DNA from: Deinandra increscens subsp. villosa
Taxonomy: Eukaryota; Streptophyta; Magnoliopsida; Asterales; Asteraceae
Length of the DNA: 64,000 bases
Direction: 5' to 3'
NCBI GenBank assembly: GCA_039602395.1
Contig: JBCNJP010000019.1
Span: 6,030,997-6,094,996, forward strand
Positions 56,604 to 64,000 of the stretch are shown one piece after another (positions within the stretch are counted from its first letter, which is position 1; every line of letters begins with the position of its first letter). Below the pieces are notes generated by a model, which was not told where the DNA came from, did no database searches, and saw only the letters and a list, made by a program, of their open reading frames with translations. The position numbers and the translations under genes were made by a program.

Positions 56604-58836
56604 CTTTTTTACTTATCGAGTTATGGATTGATGAAATGACACTAACGGTGTGGCTTAAATAAAGAACAAAAAAGATACTAAAGTATCATCACTGATTATA
56701 TTATGGAGATGTTAGTTATAAAAAAATTAAAGTGAAAACCGAACACGCCATATGCGACCATTAGGATTTGTCAAGTGGTTACTGATGATTAGGGAGACTT
56801 TAAAATTAAAAGTAACAAGCTTGATCTTTGAGCTTTCAGATTTTCTCATCGTGCTACACTTATTACTACAATAGTATTAAGTTTTAACGAGAAATAGACC
56901 TACCCGCGCGTTGCGGCGGGTAGTCTGTTTCTAAAAATGTTAATGTAAATTATAAAGAGAGTAAAGTTGTAGATTCATTAAGCTGATTCTTGTAAGAATC
57001 AGTAACTTGTAGGTTCAGCAAAAGATAATACATCACATACTATCCAAATGTCTTGTTATTCATTACATACAATCACAAAAGCTAAAGAGTGAACTGAACA
57101 TGTGATGATCACTTTGCATCTGATAAACTGTAGTATGTAGCCTTCTAACATGTAGCATGTAGACCTTTACATACCATTGTCATATCAAAAACATGAGCAA
57201 CCTAACTGTTATAAAAAAAACATGATCCATCAAAACAGGAGCATGTCAGTTTGTATTCTGTGCAGAAACGTTCCATACAGCTGCATTTATCGATCCAAAA
57301 AAGAGATACCTATTTCTTTAGTCGAACTTGTCTTTTCCTCTTTTCACTGCTTCACCTTTCTCGTCTGTGTTGTAATGAGGAGCGATTATATTAGTTAATC
57401 ATGACATAGATTATGACCTAAAAAAATTGCAACAAACCAAAAGACATTATCAATGACAGTTTTATATGCCTACGATGAGAGAATGTACCTCTAACTATCA
57501 TAGTTCTTATATTAATTTTTAGTGAGCAGGTATTAAGCTCTAGTCTAGTAAGTGGACATAATTAGTTCCTCCTATGTCTAATAATAGTTTAAACATCCAA
57601 CTCTTGGATGAAATTTAGTAATCTTCTAGCTAATAAAATAAGCAATAAGAACATATTAGTTATAGTAATGTTTGAAATATTGATGCCTTCTATAGTGACT
57701 TAGATGTTCAGTTAAATTTTTTGAAACAAAACACAGTTTTTACCAAAACATGACAGTTAAATTTTTTAGAAACAGACAACAGTACATAGGTTAAAAAGAA
57801 GTGTCAAGTAAAAGTGACTTTGTTAACAACCTGACAGTAGCATAATCATGAACAGTTGTCTACTTGTTTTTACCTCTCTGCTATGTATTATTAGAGATGA
57901 TTTTACTATTGATGTCTACTTGTATTTACCCCTCTGCTATCTAGATAAAGCATTCGCACAATGAAGAAACAATGGGGCTGGGTAGCTCCTGTATTGGCAA
58001 ATGGTGATTCTCCCAATGGTCAATCAACAATCAGTCAAAGTTCCTATCTTCAATTCAAGTATAGATATGTTCAAATAATCTACTGCTGAGTTATCTAATA
58101 TTCACTTTACTTGCATTCATTTTTAGAGTTTAGTAGTCACAACATAAGAGAATTAAGAACTGTTGACCCTTTTAGTAATGAAAACTTATATATACTTTTC
58201 TTGGAAAAAAATATCCAAACATAGAGCTTAAATGTAAACTTTTCATTCTTGAAAAGTTAGTTTATATGTATTCAAAATAAAGAGCATGTTAGCAGTTAAT
58301 AACTATATCTTGCTTCTAGAATAGATTATAGATTATTATCATAATAGAGCTTATATATTACAGTATTAACAAACATTAGCAATATTAAGTCTGCAAATGA
58401 GACTAATAATGAACAAAGAAATGTGTAAAGGGGAAGATGAGTGATTGTGCAAAGTGTACTTGTATCATGAGCTTAAACTTTGCTTCTTCTATGTAATAGA
58501 GTCCAGGAAATACACACATCACTAATAAACAAAAAGGTGAAAAAGTTCAAGAAATCACCACAAAATCCAAATAAAAAACACAGCCCCATGTTAACTGTTT
58601 CAAATTACATTCTATTTTTCACAATCCATGGAGATCAAGTACGGAAATTTCAACGAATTGAACACCGAAACAAAACCCTAAACACCAAATTTGTAAAATC
58701 AAGTATGTCTTAGATCATGAGATGCAGATCCAAATTAGGGTTTTTAGCACGATCTATCAAAACATAACCCTAAACATTGAATTCGTCAAATCAAGTGGGT
58801 TCCGGATCATAAAATTCAAATCCAAAGATGTTTTAC
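56604..58836. other. Intergenic, 2.2 kb
   Basis: It contains a strong hairpin (56890-56932) and two direct copies of TGTCTACTTGTWTTTACCYC (about 57857 and 57914). Possible downstream exons of the minus-strand fragment at 58837-59211 could lie here but none was recognised. Confidence 0.5.
56890..56932. repeat. Near-perfect 17-18-bp stem hairpin
   Basis: AGAAATAGACCTACCCGC (56890-56907) pairs with GCGGGTAGTCTGTTTCT (56916-56932) around the loop GCGTTGCG, with one bulge and one mismatch. It is GC-rich in an AT-rich setting, similar in word content to Helitron 3' hairpins, but without a canonical CTRR end. Confidence 0.75.
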
Positions 58837-59211
58837 CTTATGCGATTGCTGAGTGGTGAATCGGACTCTCTAGGCGGCGGTGATAGCTTTTGGGTTCCGG
58901 CGGTGGTTGAGACGTGGTTTCCGTAGTCGGTGCTGAAAATAGAAGAAGTGAGGCTGCGAATAACTGACCGAATCGGACTCTCTAGGCGGCGACAATAGCT
59001 TGTAGGTTCTGAAGGTGGTTGAGACGTTGTCTCCGTAGTCGGCACTGAAGGTAGAAGAAGTGAGGTAGCGAAGATTGGGAAATTGTAAAACGGTTTTTGA
59101 ATCAGGCTTGCCGGAAACATAAGAATTGAGAGATGCGATTTGCAGGACTTCGTCGGATCCATCGCCGGAGGAGATCGCCGGAGGATTTTCGCAGCACTGA
59201 GGGCCAGACAT
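58837..59211 (-). pseudogene. Dienelactone-hydrolase first-exon fragment fused to a duplicated tail
   Basis: From ATG at 59211 the minus strand encodes MSGPQCCENPPAISSGDGSD, then SLNSYVSGKPDSK. This matches the start of plant dienelactone-hydrolase (carboxymethylenebutenolidase-like) proteins, which begin MSGPQCCENPP and reach YVSG..DSK. After about 40 residues similarity ends. The frame runs into a 112-bp tandem duplication and stops at 58870-58872. A strong donor CATAAG|GTAAAA lies at 58837/58836, so the exon may be spliced to unknown downstream sequence. The hydrolase domain and its catalytic residues are absent in the window. Confidence 0.65.
58859..59075. repeat. 112-bp tandem duplication
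   Basis: AATCGGACTCTCTAGGCGGC starts at 58859 and at 58971. The copies share GGTTGAGACGT, TCCGTAGTCGG and AGAAGAAGTGAGG at constant spacing. The second copy ends near 59075. Confidence 0.88.
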
Positions 59212-59422
59212 TTGGGAGTGTTCTAGCAGGTTCTTCTGGAGCAAGTGTTCGGGTCAACCCTAATAAGAGTTGGAAATTACACTCTAGTACCCTAGGGTTT
59301 TCATGTACTTTAAATCGTTGGATAAAAAAAGAAGCTGTCAATCAGTGATTGGTGAAGCCCAACTACAGTGTAACGTAGTGTAATGTGAGTAATGGTTTGA
59401 ATGCAAATTGTTAATATATATA
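59212..59422. other. Retained upstream region of the hydrolase fragment
   Basis: The minus strand carries AACCCTAGGG and AGGGTTGACC-like leader sequence before the ATG at 59211. No TATA box was resolved. Confidence 0.4.
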
Positions 59423-59684
59423 AGGGTTATTGGCTTGAATTAATCCCAACTATCACTTGTTGGCCGGGATCACTCCCAACTAAAGAAATCACCACCGCCA
59501 CCCCCAACTACGAACCTAATTTCTGACAACACTCCCTCATGCACATTTTATGACACGATTTTTTAACGGAGGGAGTGTTGTCAGAAATTAGGTTCATAGT
59601 TGGGGGTGGCGGTGGTGATTTCTTTAGTTGGGAGTGATCCCGGCCAATAAGTGATAGTTGGGATTAATTCAAGCCAATAACCCT
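59423..59684. mobile_element. Foldback MITE with 116-bp arms
   Basis: Arms 59423-59538 and 59569-59684 are inverted copies with two visible mismatches, separated by a 30-bp loop. The ends are AGGGTTATTGGC / GCCAATAACCCT. The AT-only flanks (TATATA on both sides) prevent an exact target-duplication call. The transcript would fold into a long double-stranded RNA. Confidence 0.88.
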
Positions 59685-59898
59685 ATATATAATATATAAA
59701 AATATTTTTAATGAATACGTAAATCAATTTGCTATCAACTTCAACTACCAAGTCTAAGAAAAGGTTGGTAGTGAAACCATTCAAAGAACGTAACTATACA
59801 ATGAATATCAATGTTGGTGGCTAATCTAGCAATGAGTATGAGACTATACACATAAAATAAATGGAATAAAACTTAGTTTTTAAGAATACAACTTCAAA

Positions 59899-62800
59899 TC
59901 TACCTACTCTAATAAAACATTACAACTTTTGACACATGTCAACACTAGGTTGATTCTCATAACAAAATTTCCCCCCAAAACCACTCCCATCTCTTTACTA
60001 ATAAAATTCACGTCGACCCCCATCACACCCATTTTCTTGACCCGACTTTTATAACCCAAATTTCCACCTCACTCAACCCTAACACTAAGCCGTAATCTGC
60101 TCATCATTCCATCTTTATTCTTCGATCGTCATTCTTCAATGCTATGTAGACGTTAAATCCTTCAATATTCAAAACATTAAATCGCATATACATAGTTGAA
60201 GGATTGGTTCCGATTTAAGTTATTATTAAGGTATTTCTTACTTTCTATTGATCGCTGGTTTATTCTCAATCCATTGTATTTGATGTTCTAATTTTGAAAA
60301 TTTGTTTGATTCTTACGGCCGGTTCTTGAATTTTATTGGGTATGTGATGGCGAATTTGTCACTCTCGCAAATCCTTTAATAGGTTTTGGGGAAGAAGAAC
60401 AACCACTGTTTCATCAATTAAATTTGGTTCGTCTTCTAAAGGTAATGTTTCATCGATTTTTTGTTTCTCTGCTCTCTCTTATATCCGTTTTTTAATCAAC
60501 ATCTTGGGTGACATACATAAAGAGGAAACTGTAGAATATGTGTTCGCTTTAATTTATGAGATGCTTACAAGTAACTAGAAAAACTAATCACACTTCCTTT
60601 TGAGTCACAACTTTTGTAGCAAATCTCAAAAGAATAGTTGTTTCATGACAAATCTCTTGAATATGATGATATTTATGAATCATTCTTCAGGTTGTTCTCT
60701 TTCGGTCATTTAATATCTAACATATCTATGATATCTTTGTGCAACTGCCTTCACTTATATGATACTTAATCACTAATATGCTCAAATGTTAACGAACGTT
60801 GACATTCTCGAATATGATTCCACTTACATTTATTTATTCACAAGGTGCTTAAAGCAATGCTCAAAATACAATAGGATTCGCTATACGTATTCTAAAATTT
60901 ATTGATTTGTTTTTTTATTGTAGTACTAGGTATGGTCTAACTTCAAATGGAGAAGGCAACATTTGAAAAAATGAAAAATCACATCAAGTGATGATGTTTT
61001 GAAAGAAATAGTGGAATGGCTTTGTATTCAAGTATGTTCTATAGGATAAAAAGTGGAAAAATAAGTTATCTTCTTACCCCCTCATCCCATGATTGTGAAA
61101 GAAAATCATTCAACACTATCTACATATGTTTTTGTTTCAGATGGTAGGAAAGGGTATAACTTTCAGAGAGTTTGATGAGTTATAGAATATCTTAAAATTG
61201 ATCAGCTATATTGCTACCACTTCGAACATCGCAACTTGTTGCCCGCCTCCCCTGTACTTCATGTTGAGTTGTAACCGTTCTTTAATACTTAAAGGAAAGG
61301 ATTGATGTTGAAAAAAAAAACTATATTACTTAGTTTTACTTAATGGGGGTCATCTTTTGTCTCAATAAGATTATCTACAAAAATATTATTCAAAGTAAAA
61401 ATGCAACAGTGATCAGCATCAGTATTGCATAAAAATAAATGTCATATAGAATAAAAATAGTAACCTATAGAATGGTATTTTGATGTTGAAGACTTTGACA
61501 ATACATAAGCCATTTTCACTTGGCTCTAGGGATAGAATTGCTCTTATTTGAGATTTTTTACATTGTAACTTCTAAATAATTTTTAATTCTTTAATCACTC
61601 TTATTAAAAAAAAAAACTATGTTGAGGTCTTCAAGTTATTAGGAAACAGGTTAACATGCTTTAATCAACCATTTGTCAGTAGTACAGTTATATAGAACTT
61701 GAAAACTTGATCGTAAATGAAATGAATAGGTTTTCATCATTTTTGCTCCTCAAAATTCATGGAAGTGAATTTGGATTTTTAAAGCTTCAAGGTTTATTGG
61801 GTTTACTATGTGGTAAGAAAGTGTTGTCCTTTTAATTTGTTTGTTCTTGATGTGTGTATGTCATGTTTTAATAATCATGAGAGTTTGATGCTTTTCATAA
61901 TTTTTGATTTTGGATTTTTAAAGATTTAAGGTTTATTCGGTTTACTATGAGGTAAAAAATGTTGTCCCATTGATCTGATTGTTTCTAGATGTTTCTAGGT
62001 TATGTTTTAACTTCTAATGACCATGAGTTGAATGTTTTCATCAAGATCTAATATCCATATCTCATTTTGTGTTAGGCTCAATGAGAGGTGATGAAGTAGA
62101 GAAGTTTTGTCCCAAATTTTAGTAGATCCAAGTCCAAATGGTCCATGGTATAGCTGACTTGAGCATTGTATAAGAATGCAGGGTACAAAGTTCATAAACA
62201 TTAGAAGTTTTAACAGTTTTTAGATTTGCATATTTTTTGGGTATCCAAATGGTGAAGGATCTGCAAGCTTGCATCAATTGATGAAGATTGCTTCTGCTGT
62301 GAAATTTATAATCCATCAACCGCTCAATACTTTTGTATCGACATTTTCTTATTAAATTCATAGTTCACGTACTAATCAGGCTTGAACGCCATTTTCAATA
62401 TGGTTATTATGGACTTTGGGTGAGCGAATGCCTACTATAATCTTTAATGAATTGGGTCAAATAGAATAGAGATCAAGAAAATAAATATTAACTGTGAGCT
62501 CAATCATTATTAAATAAAAAATTGTTTTGTTTTAAGATTGTAGTTATGATTTTTTTTTATTACAACCATAAAGGTATTATATTGATTTTTAGGCACAAAA
62601 TCAACTTTTCCACCTTTAATGATCTGAACTACAATTGCACAAATTTGATCTTCAATTAATTTTGCTTTTGAATGTGTTTATGTAGGCTTCTCTATGTAAC
62701 TTCTCATATTGAATGATAAAGTTTACAGCTTTATTAGGAAATTCATTAACATATCTGTGAATTGGGTTTGATGGAAGCAATTGCATCATTTAGTGCTTTC

Positions 62801-63477
62801 AAGGTACACAAATATTAATGTGGCCATCTTTTGTTAAGATATTTTGTTTTGATCATGCGTGTGCGAAATTCAAGTCGTTTTAGTTTACAGTATTAAACCC
62901 GTGCAAAAATTTGATTTAGCCGGTAAAAGCATGTGTTACCCAATTGACACATATCTTTTTGATTCAATTAAGTTTTTTTTCAATCTTATGATCTCACATC
63001 CTCAAAGTTTTTCTATTATTGCTCTAAATGTTAATGTTCTATTAGTATTGTCGTAACATACATAGGAATTATCTACCACGGAATTACAAATGTTAGACTC
63101 ATTCGGTCCAATATATTTGTACAGATTCAAAAGTATTATATATACCTTATTTAATCAACTTACATGACAACCGAGAACCGAACCGAAAACTAATTTGACG
63201 GTTTTCACAGGTCGGTTCGGTCCGGTTTGTTTGGTTTTTGCGAGTCAGACCCGATTTTTACTCACCCCTAGATATATTGACCAGTTTATCAAAGAAAATT
63301 AATTAAATAAACCAAAATCCCTTTAGACGACCTAAATTTACACAATTAATAAATTAGATGGTTTGAAATCTCAACTCATTTAGTTAACATATTAGTGTTT
63401 CATTAATAAAAATATTAAATTCAATTATGAATTCTATCTGCTAACGAAACCCGTGTAATACACGGGTTCTAACCTAG
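59899..63477 (+). mobile_element. Non-autonomous Helitron, about 3.6 kb
   Basis: The 5' end TCTACCTACTCTAATAAAAC lies after A (59898) and is followed by TTTTGACACATGTCAAC. The 3' end has a hairpin AACCCGTGT-AAT-ACACGGGTT (63448-63468), five bases, then CTAG at 63474-63477, followed by T. This is the 5'-TC..hairpin-CTRR-3' structure inserted between A and T, with no target duplication. No Rep/helicase frame is visible and no captured gene was recognised. A CCGGTTCGG-type repeat (63170-63275) is nested near the 3' end. Confidence 0.75.
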
Positions 63478-63872
63478 TCAATAACGAATTGGTGTCATCG
63501 ACTTTCAGGAGTTAAGATTATTCCTGATCAATAGTCGATAGTTCGGATTATTTATGTCCAATTCTCCTATTATTATTTCTAATTTCTAAATTGTTTTGGG
63601 ACAATTCAGTTCATATGAAGTAAACTTCTTATTCTATTAAAAAATGATTATGGTCGTAGTTCCTATGATGGTAACATTTATTTTTTGAGGATTACTAATG
63701 ATTAAGAACCCTTATGAAATTCAATTTCTTTTGAGATATTAAACAGAAGAAAAACAGTAGAATTTTTGGGAAACTATAGACGTTTGAGAGCCAGACAAAA
63801 CTACACATGTTTGAGATAGCAACATGTAACAATTAAGAGACTTCCTCCAAGGGTCATCCATTTCAGACAAAA
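63478..63872. other. Short intergenic stretch
   Basis: AT-rich, probably including the 3' UTR of the minus-strand gene to its right. No further feature seen. Confidence 0.5.
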
Positions 63873-64000
63873 CTAAACATTTTGGTCATCAATTCTCATA
63901 GTGATAGCCTTTTTATAAGCAAGACGGCCATCCATCTCAGCCATAGCTGTAACGTTTGCCCCAAGGGTTTGTAACCCCTCTTCATCCACTTTGTGAACGG
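63873..64000 (-). CDS. 3' end of an unidentified minus-strand gene (partial)
   Basis: An open frame enters from the right edge and ends at a stop at 63875-63873. The last residues read VHKVDEEGLQTLGANVTAMA, then EMDGRLAYKKAITMRIDDQN and a final V. The even, mixed composition and higher GC than the surroundings suggest a real C-terminal exon. The family was not recognised and at least the N-terminal part lies outside the window. Confidence 0.5.
   Translation of the reverse strand, partial: VHKVDEEGLQTLGANVTAMAEMDGRLAYKKAITMRIDDQNV

Noticed and set aside
1..64000. A coordinated new multi-gene system
   Set aside because: The intact genes belong to known, unrelated plant families with separate promoters; no conserved cluster logic was visible.

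Overview
The window is nuclear DNA of a flowering plant. It has spliced genes with GT-AG introns, an AT-rich background and a plant tRNA-Leu gene. Recognisable plant families are present: HIPP, CASP-like, ATL RING-H2, SLT1-like HSP20 and the PGGT-I beta subunit. It also carries a dense load of plant transposons. The repeat vocabulary and the kinase-jacalin family suggest a eudicot, probably Asteraceae; that is inference from memory, not a search result.

Layout. 0-9 kb: two related lectin loci flank a HIPP gene. The first is a jacalin pseudogene split by a 1.7-kb TRIM. The second is a cytoplasmic kinase fused to a jacalin domain, broken by a Tourist-type element beside the DFG motif. 9.5-14 kb: a nine-exon minus-strand gene for an FMN-split-barrel-like protein. 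14.5 kb: tRNA-Leu(UAG). 16.2-21.2 kb: ten-exon PGGT-I beta (GGB). 21-31 kb: mostly repeats, with one membrane-anchored protein gene (25.3-26.2 kb) and a Harbinger-like element carrying only a Myb-like ORF. 31.3 kb: ATL-type RING-H2 gene. 34-36 kb: two MITEs. 36.5-38.1 kb: SLT1-like gene with an intron in its 5' leader and a predicted uORF overlapping the start codon. 40.6-41.8 kb: CASP-like gene. 44.2-47.6 kb: CRAL-TRIO (Sec14-like) gene. 50-55.7 kb: MITE, a 500-N assembly gap inside a minisatellite, two orphan exons, a probable solo LTR and a hAT element. 55.9-56.6 kb: peroxisomal enoyl-CoA delta isomerase. 58.8-63.5 kb: a dienelactone-hydrolase first-exon fragment, a near-perfect foldback MITE and a 3.6-kb Helitron. 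63.9-64 kb: the 3' end of an unidentified minus-strand gene.

The intact genes are unrelated housekeeping or signalling genes and form no operon-like system. One biochemical link is notable: the HIPP ends in a CaaX box with Leu last, the substrate class of the geranylgeranyltransferase whose beta subunit is encoded 12 kb away. I found no convincing new multi-gene system. The most distinctive content is the kinase-jacalin locus and its independent transposon disruptions. Exon boundaries were derived by hand from splice consensus, frame continuity and family resemblance.
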